From Reyranella massiliensis 521 (GTDB taxonomy: Bacteria; Pseudomonadota; Alphaproteobacteria; Reyranellales; Reyranellaceae), in assembly GCF_000312425.1 (NCBI RefSeq), contig NZ_HE997181.1, positions 257,002-321,001 on the forward strand: DNA of 64,000 nucleotides, written 5' to 3'. The position numbers and the translations under genes are program-made. Below are positions 53,501-62,776 of the stretch, piece after piece (position 1 is the first letter of the stretch; every line of letters begins with the position of its first letter). The notes beneath the pieces were generated by a model that saw only the letters and a program-made list of their open reading frames with translations, was not told where the DNA came from and did not search any database.

Positions 53501-53650
53501 GTGGCGCCACGCGCGATGCGCCGCCGGGCGCTCCGATTTGAAGTGATCTCGCTATTGAAGATGGCGGGTTGGTCTGTGATCGCTCTGGCCGTAGTCGGAG
53601 CCGCGATCGTTGCCGGTACTCCGTTATTGGAGTTACTGGCTTTCAACTGA
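53501..53650 (+). CDS. Candidate 49-aa single-TM peptide
   Basis: An ORF with a basic N-terminus (RAMRRRALRFEVISLLK) and one strong membrane segment (WSVIALAVVGAAIVAGTPLL), ending LAFN-stop. Start GTG 53501 follows AAGGGCC; ATG 53516 is the alternative. The shape is that of a small membrane toxin or regulator, but it could be fortuitous. Nothing else is seen in 53451-53844. Confidence 0.35.
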   Translation: MAPRAMRRRALRFEVISLLKMAGWSVIALAVVGAAIVAGTPLLELLAFN

Positions 53651-53844
53651 TCTGAACAGAGTGCCCTATGCCAGCTTCGTTCGATGCTGGACCGCTCGTC
53701 TTGAAGTGAAGCCTTGTGCGGGACGCCCGCTACGAACTAACGAGATGAAGATGTTGTCGCCGAATGAAGGTTTGATGTTGAGGAACAGGAGGGCGGCCAA
53801 CTAGGTCTGACCGATCGCTCTAGCTGGATCACTCTCATTTGCAT

Positions 53845-54159
53845 CTACTTGATCGCAAAGTGCTCAAGTCTCTTGCCACGTTTGAGCGCTGCAGTGAGCC
53901 ATCTCGGCTTGTGGCCGCGACCAGCCCATGTTTCAGATCGATTTCCAGGATTACGATAGAGTGGCGGAAGCTTGCGCCCTTTGAGAGCGTGCCCGCTCTT
54001 TGAGGCTCGATTGCCGGCCTTTGCTGTTGGCACGGATTTCGCGAGCGCATCGAGAATGAGCTTGCGCTCCACGGCGCTACGCAGCGCGATCTCGGCATTG
54101 ATCGATGCTCCAGTTCGGATCAACTCATCGAGTGTCATATTCTTGATCTTCTTCAACAC
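53845..54159 (-). CDS. H-NS-family nucleoid protein
   Basis: A 104-aa H-NS/MvaT-like xenogeneic silencer. The C-terminal DNA-binding motif YRNPGNRSETWAGRGHKPRW is the standard H-NS 'Y-R-x-P-x-(G)-x-T-W-x-G-R-G-x-x-P-x-W' loop; the N-terminus (MTLDELIRTGASINAEIALR) is a short dimerisation helix. It is encoded next to the integrase and probably keeps AT-rich island genes quiet. Confidence 0.88.
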   Translation of the reverse strand: MLKKIKNMTLDELIRTGASINAEIALRSAVERKLILDALAKSVPTAKAGNRASKSGHALKGRKLPPLYRNPGNRSETWAGRGHKPRWLTAALKRGKRLEHFAIK

Positions 54160-54254
54160 AGCCTCACTTCAAAAGACAAAGACAATCCACGCACACGCTC
54201 TGTGCTTCGAAACGTCGTGGCAAGAATGTGCAAGCTAATTAGATTGTGATCCTG

Positions 54255-55823
54255 TCAGCTTTGCGCTGACTGTTTAGCCAACTCAATTGGAGGCGCAGCC
54301 GGCTTCGTCTGACGGTCGATGTGATGCTTGTTGGCGCTAAACCAGTCTAGCCAGCCAAATTTCTTGGCAGCACGCTTTACGTCGACAATATCGAGAGAAG
54401 ATGCCAGTTGATCGATAGTAGCCACATCAGCCTTGGTAAAGCGTCGATAGTCTTCATCCAAGTAGTACTCGACCCAGGCTCGCCGTTCATTCGGCTGTGC
54501 AGTGCACTGACGCTGCAACTCTGACCACAGCATGAAGGACGCGACGAACAGCGCCACTTGGGAAATGCTTCTCGGTCCGAGCTTCTTCCGCTTCTTGACG
54601 GGATCTTGAGCTCGCTGGGCATCGCCCACTTCGCCGGCTAGCCTTCGCGCTCTTTCCGGACTGATGCCATGTTTGCCATAGTACTGCTCAATCATCTGAA
54701 CGCTGGTGCCCATGTTCTGTGCCACTGAGTAGATGTCCGCACGCCCGAGCGATCGAACTGCGTAATAGTGACGGAGGCTGTAGAGCGTGTACTTCGCCCC
54801 TTCGTTGGTATGTGTGAGGCCCACGTATTTGAGGAACGTGTTGAACTGGTCGATGAGGGTGATGATCTTGCCGCCGTCCGGCATGACAAACAGCAAATCA
54901 TTCGGCTGAACGTCACCACGTCCGGCGATCATCGACTTTAGTATTGGTCCTAATTCAATATGCGGCTGAACAGTTCGAGTTCCTGTCTTGCCGCGGACGT
55001 ACAGCTGGATTGTTGCTCGGCCATCAATATCAGAGATCGCGTCTACATCTCGAATTCTAAGATTGTTCGCTTCGCCAGTACGAAGCCCGGCCATACCAAG
55101 CGCGTGGACGTAATCATGCAGGAGCTGGCGTGATGCTTTCCGATTCGGGTTATCAGTGGAGTCGACCCATCGGCGCAGTGCTGAGCGAAGTGTGCGGAAC
55201 TCGTTGGCTGTAAAGTGAGGTCGAATACGCTTGGTCTTTGGCGTGAATGTGAATGTAGGAAGTGGCTTGTTTCCTAAGTAGTTCCGGTCCTTCGCGTATT
55301 TGAGGACCATCTTTATGAGCATCAGTTCCCACTGCAGCGTCTTATCCGTGGGATTGAGTTTGGCGTTCGGATGGATGTCTTTTTTCTTGTGGTAGTAGAC
55401 TTTCCGCCACGGGATATAGTCGCGCAGTGCTTTGTCGTCGACCGCCTCAACGGACTTCTTGCCAGCATACTCGTGCCAAAACTTCGATACGCGCTTGATC
55501 TGTCGAACCATGAAATGGCTCGTGTGCTTAATGCTTGAGCCACGTTTCGCGGCTTTGCCAATTTTGTGGTCGTTCTCTCGATAGGTTTCGTATTCTTCGA
55601 GCACACTGCTAAGCGATCTCGATTGAACGGGGAGACCTTCTTCAAGTTTGTGCTCAGTGCGATGGAACAGTTTGGTGGCCGCCCGAGTGGCCTCGGCTTC
55701 GTTGGCTGTCTTCAAGCTTTTCCATAGATATCGTCGATTGCCGATAGCGATGCGCGCTTGCCAGATGCCGTTGCGGCGAAACAGCACCAGCTTTCCGCCT
55801 TCTAGGCGAATCTCATCGTCCAT
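54255..55823 (-). CDS. int: Island integrase (tyrosine recombinase)
   Basis: A 522-aa site-specific recombinase. The N-terminal region has arm-binding and core-binding parts (LVLFRRNGIWQARIAIGNRR). The catalytic domain has Arg in MAGLRTGEANNLRIRDVD, Lys in GKTGTRTVQPH, YSLRHYYAVRSLG (the first His of the H-X-X-R box is Tyr, as in many integrases), and MGTSVQMIEQYYGKH with the Tyr nucleophile. It lies 356 bp from the secA attachment repeat, reads away from secA in the same direction, and is preceded by structured element B. Confidence 0.92.
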   Translation of the reverse strand: MDDEIRLEGGKLVLFRRNGIWQARIAIGNRRYLWKSLKTANEAEATRAATKLFHRTEHKLEEGLPVQSRSLSSVLEEYETYRENDHKIGKAAKRGSSIKHTSHFMVRQIKRVSKFWHEYAGKKSVEAVDDKALRDYIPWRKVYYHKKKDIHPNAKLNPTDKTLQWELMLIKMVLKYAKDRNYLGNKPLPTFTFTPKTKRIRPHFTANEFRTLRSALRRWVDSTDNPNRKASRQLLHDYVHALGMAGLRTGEANNLRIRDVDAISDIDGRATIQLYVRGKTGTRTVQPHIELGPILKSMIAGRGDVQPNDLLFVMPDGGKIITLIDQFNTFLKYVGLTHTNEGAKYTLYSLRHYYAVRSLGRADIYSVAQNMGTSVQMIEQYYGKHGISPERARRLAGEVGDAQRAQDPVKKRKKLGPRSISQVALFVASFMLWSELQRQCTAQPNERRAWVEYYLDEDYRRFTKADVATIDQLASSLDIVDVKRAAKKFGWLDWFSANKHHIDRQTKPAAPPIELAKQSAQS

Positions 55824-55831
55824 TTAGAAAG

Positions 55832-56005
55832 TCCCAGGTGGCAATGGCACGCCCATATCGTGGGTGGGTGTGGGGCGGCCATTGCCTTAGTGATATCCGG
55901 TGGGGTGCTACCGGATTTGCAGCTGTCCTAGGGAACGACAGCGCCATCACCCTATTGGCCAAACAAATTGCACTCCATTCCAAACGTCACCGAAATGGAT
56001 GCAAT
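55832..56005 (-). ncRNA. Structured repeat B, probable 5' leader RNA of the integrase
   Basis: On the minus strand this stretch can form four hairpins in order: TTGCATCCATT/AATGGAGTGCAA, GCTGTC/GACAGC, TCCGG/CCGGA and GGCAATGG/CCATTGCC. The last ends about 14 bp before the integrase ATG. All but the first are strictly conserved in repeat A (16862-17050) while loops vary. It fits an mRNA leader controlling integrase translation or termination; no known riboswitch class is recognised. Confidence 0.5.
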
Positions 56006-56074
56006 CTCTGCGCATTGATAGCGCCAGCCCATCAAAAGCCGCGAAGCGAAGTATCGCGACGTTCAAAAGTTTTT

Positions 56075-56144
56075 GCCTAACATTTGCCTAGCAAACAAAC
56101 ACTTATCGCTAGTGCATAACAAGTGCCTAACAAAAATTGTTAGG
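56075..56144. repeat. Right arm-type integrase sites
   Basis: GCCTAACATTTGCCTAGCAAAC (56075-56096) is a near copy of 17179-17200. GTGCCTAACAAAAATTGTTAGG (56123-56144) contains an 8-bp perfect inverted repeat CCTAACAA/TTGTTAGG. Both lie between the att core and element B, where arm-binding sites of a lambda-type integrase are expected. Confidence 0.6.
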
Positions 56145-56178
56145 TTTTAGATCGTTAAGTTATTGAAAAATAACGATC

Positions 56179-56217
56179 TTATACTCGTCCATGACAGTGC
56201 TTGAACTTCTTGCCCGA
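56179..56217. repeat. attR: secA 3' end joined to the island
   Basis: Right copy of the 39-bp repeat. Its 13-bp core CAGTGCTTGAACT (56195-56207) is identical to attL. The 16 bp left of the core (TGT CAT GGA CGA GTA TAA on the minus strand) have AT-rich wobble bases and are probably island-derived. Confidence 0.85.
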
Positions 56218-58944
56218 CCCGCAAGGGCAGGCGGCATTGCGCGAGACCTTGCCCCAGGTCGAGGGATCGTTGGGGTCGGCCGGTCCCTTGGCCACCTGGC
56301 GGGGCCGCTGCAACGTCGCCACGCCGCCGCCGTCCGGATCGGCCGGGTCGTAGGCGGGGTCGTCGCTCATCGAGGACGCGAGCGCAGGGTCCTCGTGAAC
56401 CTCGTGCATCTGCGTCGGCATTTCCGGCATCGGCGGCGGTTCCATGCGGATCTGCAGGGTCGCCAGCAGCGTCACCACCTGCTCGCGCAGCCCGGTCAGC
56501 AAATCTTCGAAGAGATTGAAGGCCTCCCGCTTGTACTCGTTCAGCGGATCCTTCTGGCCGTAGGCGCGGAGACCAATGCCTTGGCGCAGATGGTCGAGGT
56601 GCAGCAGGTGCTCCTTCCAGTTCTGGTCGAAGATCTGCATCAGCACGCTCTTCTCGACCTGACGCCAGACATCGGGGCCGTACTGCGCAGCCTTCTGGGC
56701 GAAGACGCGGTCGACCGCCTCGTTGAGGCGCGACTTGATCTCCTCGTCGGCGATGCCTTCTTCCTTGGCCCATTCGTCGACCGGCAGGTCGAGGCCGAAG
56801 ATGCGCTTCACCTCTTCCTTGAGCTCGGGGATCTTCCACTGCTCGGCATAGACGTCTTCGGGGACGGTCCGCTTCACCACCGCGTCGACCACGTCGCGGC
56901 GCATGCCGGCGATGGTTTCCGAGACATCCTCGGTGGCCATCAGCTCGATACGCTCGCGGTAGATCTCCTGGCGCTGGGCGTTCATCACGTCGTCGAAGCG
57001 CAGCAGGTTCTTGCGGATCTCGAAGTTGCGGGCTTCGACCTTGCCCTGCGCCGTCTCGAGCGCCTTGTTGAGCCAGCGATGGGTCAGCGCCTCATCGTCG
57101 GCCATGCCCTTCTTCTGGACCCAGTCGAGCACCTTGTTGTTGCCGAAGATGCGCATCAGGTCGTCTTCCAGGGACAGGAAGAACTTCGAGGCGCCTGGAT
57201 CGCCCTGGCGGCCGGAACGGCCACGGAGCTGGTTGTCGATGCGGCGGCTCTCGTGCCGCTCGGTGCCGACGACGTAGAGACCGCCGGCGGCGCGTACCAA
57301 CTCGCGGTCGCGCTCGACCTGGGCTTTGAGCTCCTGGGTGATGCGTTCGAGTTCGATCTTGCGCTGCGCCTCGTCCGCGATCCTGGTCACGAGTTCGGCT
57401 TCGGCCTGGGCCACCAGCATGTCGAGGTTGCCGCCGAGCTGAATGTCGGTGCCGCGGCCGGCCATGTTGGTCGCGATGGTGACGGAGCCCGGGCGGCCTG
57501 CCTGGGCAACAATCTGGGCTTCCTGATCGTGGAAGCGGGCGTTCAGCACGTTGTGCGCGATGCCCGCCTTCTTGAGGGCGGCGGAGAGTTCCTCGGACTT
57601 CTCGATCGACACCGTGCCCACCAGCATCGGCTGCTGGCGCGCGCGGCACTCCTCGATCAGCTTCACGATGGCGCGCGTCTTGTCACCCAGGGTCCGGTAG
57701 ATCTCGTCGTCGGCATCCTTGCGGGCGACCGGCACGTTGGTCGGGATCTCGACCACTTCGAGCTTGTAGATCTCGGCGAACTCGGAGGCTTCCGTCAGCG
57801 CCGTGCCGGTCATGCCGGCGAGCTTCGGGTACATGCGGAAGAGGTTCTGGAAGGTGATCGAGGCCAGCGTCTGGTTCTCGCGCTGGATCTCGACCTGTTC
57901 CTTGGCTTCGAGCGCCTGGTGCAGGCCCTCGGAGTAGCGGCGGCCGGCCATCATGCGGCCGGTGAACTCGTCGATGATGACGACCTGGCCGTCCTTGACG
58001 ATGTAATCGACGTCCCGCGAGAACAGCTTGTGGGCGCGGAGTGCCTGCGTCACATGATGCAGCACCGAAACCATGTTTGGCGCGTAGAGGCTGATGCCCT
58101 CGGGCAGCAGGCCGTCGCTGCGCAGGATATCTTCGACCGCCTCGACGCCGGCATCGGTCAGCACGACGGTGCGGTTCTTCTCGTCCTTCTCGAAATGCTC
58201 GGCCTTGAGGCGCGGGATCACCGTGTCGGCACGGCGATAGAGCTCCGAGGAATCCTCGGCCGGGCCCGAGATGATCAGGGGCGTGCGCGCCTCGTCGATC
58301 AAGATCGAATCGACTTCGTCGACGATCGCGTAGTTGAAGGGCCGCTGGACCATGGCGTCCTGGCGGTACTTCATGTTGTCGCGCAGATAGTCGAAGCCGA
58401 TCTCGTTGTTCGTGCCGTACGTGACGTCGCAGGCATAGGCGGCCTTGCGTTGCTCGTCGTCCAGTTCGTGCACGATCACGCCGACGGTCAGGCCGAGGAA
58501 ACGGTAGACCCGGCCCATCCACTCGGAGTCGCGGCGGGCGAGGTAGTCGTTCACGGTCACGACATGCACGCCCTTGCCTTCGAGGGCGTTGAGGTAGACC
58601 GGCAGGGTTGCCACCAGCGTCTTACCTTCGCCGGTCTTCATCTCGGCGATCTTGCCGCCGTGCAGGACCATGCCGCCCTTGAGCTGGACGTCGAAGTGGC
58701 GTTGGCCGAGCGTCCGCTTGGCCGCCTCGCGTACGGTGGCGAAGGCTTCGACGAGGATGTCGTCGAGCGTTTCGCCCTTGGCGAGGCGTTCGCGGAACTC
58801 GACGGTCTTGGCGCGCAAGGCGTCGTCGGAAAGCTTGGAGAACTCCGGTTCAAGCGCGTTGATTTTCGCCACAGGCTTGTCGAAGCCTTTGACGATGCGG
58901 TCATTGGCTGTCCCGAAGAGGCTCCGGGCGAGCGCCCCCAGCAT
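56179..58944 (-). CDS. secA: Preprotein translocase ATPase SecA
   Basis: Motor ATPase that drives secretory proteins through SecYEG. At 921 aa it has the full family length. Visible: Walker [41 protein letters not shown] (DEAD box), [33 protein letters not shown], and the C-terminal zinc motif [16 protein letters not shown]. Its last five codons are island-derived after integration. Transcription of secA now runs toward element B and the integrase. The divergent 58945-59223 region also serves the isomerase gene. Confidence 0.98.
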   Translation of the reverse strand: MLGALARSLFGTANDRIVKGFDKPVAKINALEPEFSKLSDDALRAKTVEFRERLAKGETLDDILVEAFATVREAAKRTLGQRHFDVQLKGGMVLHGGKIAEMKTGEGKTLVATLPVYLNALEGKGVHVVTVNDYLARRDSEWMGRVYRFLGLTVGVIVHELDDEQRKAAYACDVTYGTNNEIGFDYLRDNMKYRQDAMVQRPFNYAIVDEVDSILIDEARTPLIISGPAEDSSELYRRADTVIPRLKAEHFEKDEKNRTVVLTDAGVEAVEDILRSDGLLPEGISLYAPNMVSVLHHVTQALRAHKLFSRDVDYIVKDGQVVIIDEFTGRMMAGRRYSEGLHQALEAKEQVEIQRENQTLASITFQNLFRMYPKLAGMTGTALTEASEFAEIYKLEVVEIPTNVPVARKDADDEIYRTLGDKTRAIVKLIEECRARQQPMLVGTVSIEKSEELSAALKKAGIAHNVLNARFHDQEAQIVAQAGRPGSVTIATNMAGRGTDIQLGGNLDMLVAQAEAELVTRIADEAQRKIELERITQELKAQVERDRELVRAAGGLYVVGTERHESRRIDNQLRGRSGRQGDPGASKFFLSLEDDLMRIFGNNKVLDWVQKKGMADDEALTHRWLNKALETAQGKVEARNFEIRKNLLRFDDVMNAQRQEIYRERIELMATEDVSETIAGMRRDVVDAVVKRTVPEDVYAEQWKIPELKEEVKRIFGLDLPVDEWAKEEGIADEEIKSRLNEAVDRVFAQKAAQYGPDVWRQVEKSVLMQIFDQNWKEHLLHLDHLRQGIGLRAYGQKDPLNEYKREAFNLFEDLLTGLREQVVTLLATLQIRMEPPPMPEMPTQMHEVHEDPALASSMSDDPAYDPADPDGGGVATLQRPRQVAKGPADPNDPSTWGKVSRNAACPCGSGKKFKHCHGRV

Positions 58945-59223
58945 GAAAACCTCGATATTCTAATGACTTAGGCGGGCCTGCGGCCCGCCATCCCAACCAG
59001 AGATAGAGAGCGGCCCGGGGAGTGTCAACGTAAGGTGCCGTGACACCGCTCGCCGTAGCAAGGACTGGACCGCCATCGCCCTGCCGTCGACGCCATGCTC
59101 ACGAAAAAGTGCCGCAATTCACCGCCATCAGCCATGACAACGGGGAGGCGGCGCTTGCTTGGTCCGACAGGGCCTGTGTAAACGGTTTGCGCCTTCCGCC
59201 ACGAGTTGTCTTCGGAGCCTGCC

Positions 59224-60183
59224 ATGAGCCATCGTTTGCGCCCCCTGCGCCTCTTCCTCCTGAGCGGCGCGGCCGCCGCAATCGCAGGCTCGGCTTTCGC
59301 CCAGCAGCCTGCCAAGCCGCCGGCAAAGGCGCCAGCGCAGGCCCAGCCGCTCAAGGATCCGATCGTCGCCACGGTCAACGGTCAGCCCGTTCGCCTTTCC
59401 GACCTCGAAGTCGCCCAGCAGTCGCTGCCGCAGCAGTATCGCAGCATGCCCCTGCAGGCGGTGTTCCCGGCGCTGCTGGAGCGCATCATCGACAGCAAGC
59501 TGGTCGTCCAGGAAGGCAAGAAGAGCAAGGCCAACGAGGATCCGGCGTTCAAGAAGCGCATGGCCTTCGTCGAGGAGCAGGTGCTGCAGGATTTCTGGAT
59601 CCAGCGCGAGATCGCCAAGATGGTGACGGCCGAGAAGATCCAGCAGCGCTACCAGGAGCGGCTGAAGTCGCTGCCGGCCGAGGAGGAGGTGCACGCGCGC
59701 CACATCCTGGTGTCGACCGAGGACGAGGCAAAGGCGCTGATCGCCGAACTGAAGAAGGGGGCGGCCTTCGACAAACTCGCCAAGGAGAAGTCGACCGACA
59801 AGGCTTCGGGCGCCGAAGGCGGCGATCTCGGCTGGTTCAAGAAGTCGGACATGGTGAAGGAATTCGCCGACGCGGCTTTTGGTCTCAAGAAGGGCGAGCT
59901 CAGCGAAACGCCGATCAAGACGCAGTTCGGCTTCCACATCATCCAGATCGACGATCGCCGTACGGCGCCGCCGCCGGCACTCGAGGAGCTTTCCGACCAG
60001 ATCCGCGAGGAGTTGGCGCGCGAGGCCGTCACGGCCCAGCTCGACAAGCTGCGGGCCGGCGCCAAGATCGAGAAATTCAACATGGACGGCAGCAAGGCCG
60101 AGGCGGCTCCCGCCGCCCCCGCCAAGCCCGCCGCGCCGGCAGCAACCCCTGCCAAGCCGGCGGCTCCGGCGGCCCCCAAGTAA
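59224..60183 (+). CDS. Parvulin-type peptidyl-prolyl isomerase, exported
   Basis: Periplasmic folding factor of 319 aa. A signal peptide (LRPLRLFLLSGAAAAIAGSA, cut near FAQ) is followed by a SurA-like N-terminal region (VATVNGQPVRLSDLEVAQQS) and a PpiC/parvulin domain (VHARHILVSTEDEAKALI, GGDLGWFKKSDMVKEFADAA, TQFGFHIIQIDDRR). The tail is an Ala/Pro/Lys-rich spacer. ATG 59224 starts the signal peptide; 59206 is less likely. Divergence from secA is common in Alphaproteobacteria. Confidence 0.92.
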   Translation: MSHRLRPLRLFLLSGAAAAIAGSAFAQQPAKPPAKAPAQAQPLKDPIVATVNGQPVRLSDLEVAQQSLPQQYRSMPLQAVFPALLERIIDSKLVVQEGKKSKANEDPAFKKRMAFVEEQVLQDFWIQREIAKMVTAEKIQQRYQERLKSLPAEEEVHARHILVSTEDEAKALIAELKKGAAFDKLAKEKSTDKASGAEGGDLGWFKKSDMVKEFADAAFGLKKGELSETPIKTQFGFHIIQIDDRRTAPPPALEELSDQIREELAREAVTAQLDKLRAGAKIEKFNMDGSKAEAAPAAPAKPAAPAATPAKPAAPAAPK

Positions 60184-60261
60184 ACCTCACGTTTTCGGGC
60201 GTTTCTGGTGTAGGCTCCGCCGTCCGGCGGCCGCCCCTGCGGCCGTCACAAGGGGAGTTCC

Positions 60262-61500
60262 ATGGCTGCCACGCACGCCCAATCACCGCTTGCGCCGAAG
60301 ACGACGCCAACCTTGCCGCGCATTGCGGGTGTGAAGCTCGGCGCGGCAAGTTCGGGGGTGCGCTACAAGGACCGCGATGACGTCATGCTGGCGGTGGTGC
60401 CGGCGGGCGCCACGATCGCGGGCGTCCTGACCAAATCCAAGACCTGCTCGGCCCCGGTCGACTGGTGCCGCAAGAACCTGGCGCGCGGCAAGGTGCGCGC
60501 CATCGTCGTCAATGCCGGCAATGCCAATGCCTTCACCGGCAAGGCCGGCGACAAGGCCGTCGAAGAGAGCACCCGCGCCATCGCCCAGGCGCTGGGCTGT
60601 CCGCGGAACGAGGTCTTCATGGCCTCGACCGGCGTGATCGGGCAGCCGCTCGACTGGGAAAAGATTGCCGCCGTCGTACCGGCGCTCGTCAAGTCGGGCC
60701 GCGAGGATGGCTGGGCGGCCGCCGCAGCCGCCATCATGACCACCGACACTTTCCCCAAGCTCGCGACGCGCCAGGCCAAGATCGGCGAGCGGACCGTGAC
60801 CATCAACGGCTTCCTGAAGGGCTCGGGCATGATCGCGCCCGACATGGCCACGATGCTTGGTTTCGCCTTTACCGACGCCAAGATTCCCGGCCCCGTGCTG
60901 CAGAAGCTGCTGGCCGATGCGACCGACAAATCCCTGAACTGCGTGACCGTCGATGGCGACACCTCGACCAGCGATACACTCCTGCTGGTGGCAACGGGGG
61001 CGGCCCGCCATGCGCCGATCGAGGAGGCCGACGATCCGGTCCTGGTCGATTTCAAGCGTGCGCTCGACGAGGTGATGATCGAGCTGGCGCAGCTTCTGGC
61101 GCGCGACGGCGAGGGTGCCACAAAGTTCGTGACCATCAATGTCGGCGGTGCCTCCTCGAACGGTGCCGCGCGCAAGATCGGGCTGGCCGTAGCCAACTCG
61201 CCGCTGGTCAAGACCGCGATCGCCGGCGAGGACGCCAACTGGGGCCGCATCGTCATGGCGGTCGGCAAGTCGGGCGAGCGGGCTGATCGCGACAAGCTGC
61301 GGATTTCGATCGGGGGCGTCCGTATCACCGACGGCGGCCAAGTCGTGCCGAACTACGACGAAGAGCCGGTCGTCCGGCATATCAAGGGCCAGGACGTGGT
61401 GATCGACATCGACCTCGGCATCGGTCGCGGCCGGGCCACCGTCTGGACCTGCGATCTGACGCACGGCTACATCGATATCAACGGCAGTTACCGCTCTTGA
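60262..61500 (+). CDS. argJ: Bifunctional glutamate N-acetyltransferase / amino-acid acetyltransferase ArgJ
   Basis: Arginine biosynthesis enzyme of 412 aa that transfers the acetyl group of N-acetylornithine to glutamate. It is an Ntn-hydrolase-like protein that self-cleaves before Thr in the motif GSGMIAPDMATMLGF. Other landmarks are IVVNAGNANAFTGKAG, FMASTGVIGQPLDW, TVDGDTSTSDTLLL and a C-terminal DLTHGYIDINGSYRS. The last four bases overlap the next gene. Confidence 0.97.
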   Translation: MAATHAQSPLAPKTTPTLPRIAGVKLGAASSGVRYKDRDDVMLAVVPAGATIAGVLTKSKTCSAPVDWCRKNLARGKVRAIVVNAGNANAFTGKAGDKAVEESTRAIAQALGCPRNEVFMASTGVIGQPLDWEKIAAVVPALVKSGREDGWAAAAAAIMTTDTFPKLATRQAKIGERTVTINGFLKGSGMIAPDMATMLGFAFTDAKIPGPVLQKLLADATDKSLNCVTVDGDTSTSDTLLLVATGAARHAPIEEADDPVLVDFKRALDEVMIELAQLLARDGEGATKFVTINVGGASSNGAARKIGLAVANSPLVKTAIAGEDANWGRIVMAVGKSGERADRDKLRISIGGVRITDGGQVVPNYDEEPVVRHIKGQDVVIDIDLGIGRGRATVWTCDLTHGYIDINGSYRS

Positions 61501-61949
61501 GCCAGACGTTCGACGAGGACTGCCCCGGCGGTACCCCGCCGCTGGGCGACCGGCCGCTTGTGCTGGTGGCGGCGGTTGCGCTGGTCGACGTCGACAGCCG
61601 GGTGCTGATTGCTCAGCGGCCGCCTGGCAAGTCGATGGCCGGCCTTTGGGAGTTTCCGGGCGGCAAGGTCGATCCGGGCGAGACGCCCGAGCAGGCGCTG
61701 GTGCGGGAACTGCACGAGGAACTCGGCATCGAGACCGCGACAAGCTGCCTCGCACCCATCGCCTTCGCCAGCCATGGCTATGAGAAGTTCCACCTGCTGA
61801 TGCCGGTCTTTGCCTGCCGCAAGTGGAGCGGCACGCCCAGGCCACGCGAGGGCCAGGTTTTGAAGTGGGTGCCGCCGGTCGAACTCGCGCGCTATCCCAT
61901 GCCCCCGGCCGACCTGCCTCTGGTCGGCCTGTTGCGCGACCTTCTCTAG
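61497..61949 (+). CDS. mutT: MutT-type Nudix hydrolase (8-oxo-dGTP diphosphatase)
   Basis: A 150-aa Nudix protein that likely removes 8-oxo-dGTP from the nucleotide pool. The Nudix box is GKVDPGETPEQALVRELHEELGI-like (visible as PGETPEQALVRELHEELGI), preceded by LIAQRPPGKSMAGLWEFPGG. The start TTG 61497 overlaps the argJ stop (TTGA), so translation is coupled. It is convergent with the membrane-protein gene, overlapping by 4 bp. Confidence 0.92.
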   Translation: MSQTFDEDCPGGTPPLGDRPLVLVAAVALVDVDSRVLIAQRPPGKSMAGLWEFPGGKVDPGETPEQALVRELHEELGIETATSCLAPIAFASHGYEKFHLLMPVFACRKWSGTPRPREGQVLKWVPPVELARYPMPPADLPLVGLLRDLL

Positions 61950-62773
61950 CCGCGCTCCGAGACGGTCGACGGCAGGCTCACCCCTTCGCGCCAGCCGGTC
62001 AGGCTGCGGAAGATGATGGCTTGGGCCGTCGCCAGCACGCCGTTGCCGGCATACGAGACCAGAAGCGCAAAGGTCCAGGTCACGACATAGGAGGCGAAGT
62101 CGGCTCCCAGCACGCCGCGCATGAAGCCCAGCAGCAGGAGGACCGAGGCCGCCGTCACCATGGTGCCGGCAAAGGAAATCAAGAACAACGAACCGACGAT
62201 GACCCAGCCATTGCCGCGGCTGAGCGCCCAGGACTGAACGGGCGAACCCTGCTCGTCGACCGAGGTCGCTGCGAGACCGAAGCTGACGCGCAGGGCAATC
62301 AAGGCCGACACGATGAAGGCCGAAGCCAGCGGCGCCAGCAGCGTCTGCTTGGCCGCGGCCTCGGGATCGGGCGGCACACCGGCGGTAAAAGCCGCAGGGT
62401 CGATCTCGCCCATCGTCAGGATGAAGGCGCAGAGCAGCAGGAAGGTGACGCCGGCGATCTTGACCAGGTGAACGAGGAAGGCCGTCTCGCGCGCCGACCA
62501 GCCGAGCCCCGGCAGCCGGTCCAGCCGATGCGGGCCGAGCAGCACTACTCGCTGCCAGGCGACCATGAACATGACCATCGGCACGACGTCGATCAGCTTT
62601 TCGGCCAGCACGGGGATCAGCGATTCGCGCGGCATCTGCGAGCCGATGAGGCGGATCACCAGGGACAGAATCCAGGGAATCGTCACGATATGAAAGAAGA
62701 GGCGGATGTTGCCGAAGAAGAAACCGAAGCTCTCGGTGAGCACTTCGCTGAACCGCAATTTCACAGATGGCAC
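61946..62773 (-). CDS. Multi-pass membrane protein of unknown function
   Basis: A 275-aa integral membrane protein with about six hydrophobic segments (FHIVTIPWILSLVIRLIG, VHLVKIAGVTFLLLCAFIL, VIVGSLFLISFAGTMVTAAS, VTWTFALLVSYAGNGVLATA). Layout recalls the glycerophosphoryl-diester-phosphodiesterase-type membrane domain families, without motif proof. It lies 3 bp downstream of the methyltransferase gene and is probably cotranscribed with it. Confidence 0.7.
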   Translation of the reverse strand: MPSVKLRFSEVLTESFGFFFGNIRLFFHIVTIPWILSLVIRLIGSQMPRESLIPVLAEKLIDVVPMVMFMVAWQRVVLLGPHRLDRLPGLGWSARETAFLVHLVKIAGVTFLLLCAFILTMGEIDPAAFTAGVPPDPEAAAKQTLLAPLASAFIVSALIALRVSFGLAATSVDEQGSPVQSWALSRGNGWVIVGSLFLISFAGTMVTAASVLLLLGFMRGVLGADFASYVVTWTFALLVSYAGNGVLATAQAIIFRSLTGWREGVSLPSTVSERG

Positions 62774-62776
62774 GAT

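Larger units (their letters stand above)
17093..56217. mobile_element. 39-kb integrative island in the secA 3' end
   Basis: Bounded by two imperfect 39-bp copies of the secA 3' end, with an integrase gene next to the right copy and matching arm-type repeats just inside both ends. Gene content is accessory (recombinases, nucleases, HEPN, RelA-like, Hxs peptide system, H-NS-like silencer) and composition is visibly more AT-rich than the flanks. No relaxase, coupling protein or type IV secretion genes were seen, so self-transfer is unlikely. Confidence 0.85.

Noticed and set aside
53610..53804. 64-codon ORF near the XRE gene
   Set aside because: Overlaps the better-shaped small membrane ORF and has no plausible features.
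17093..56217. Island as a conjugative element or complete prophage
   Set aside because: No relaxase, type IV secretion, capsid, terminase or tail genes can be recognised.
56191..58971. 926-codon open frame antisense to secA
   Set aside because: Strong GC3 bias in secA keeps the opposite frame open; the translation has no domain and the sense gene is certain.
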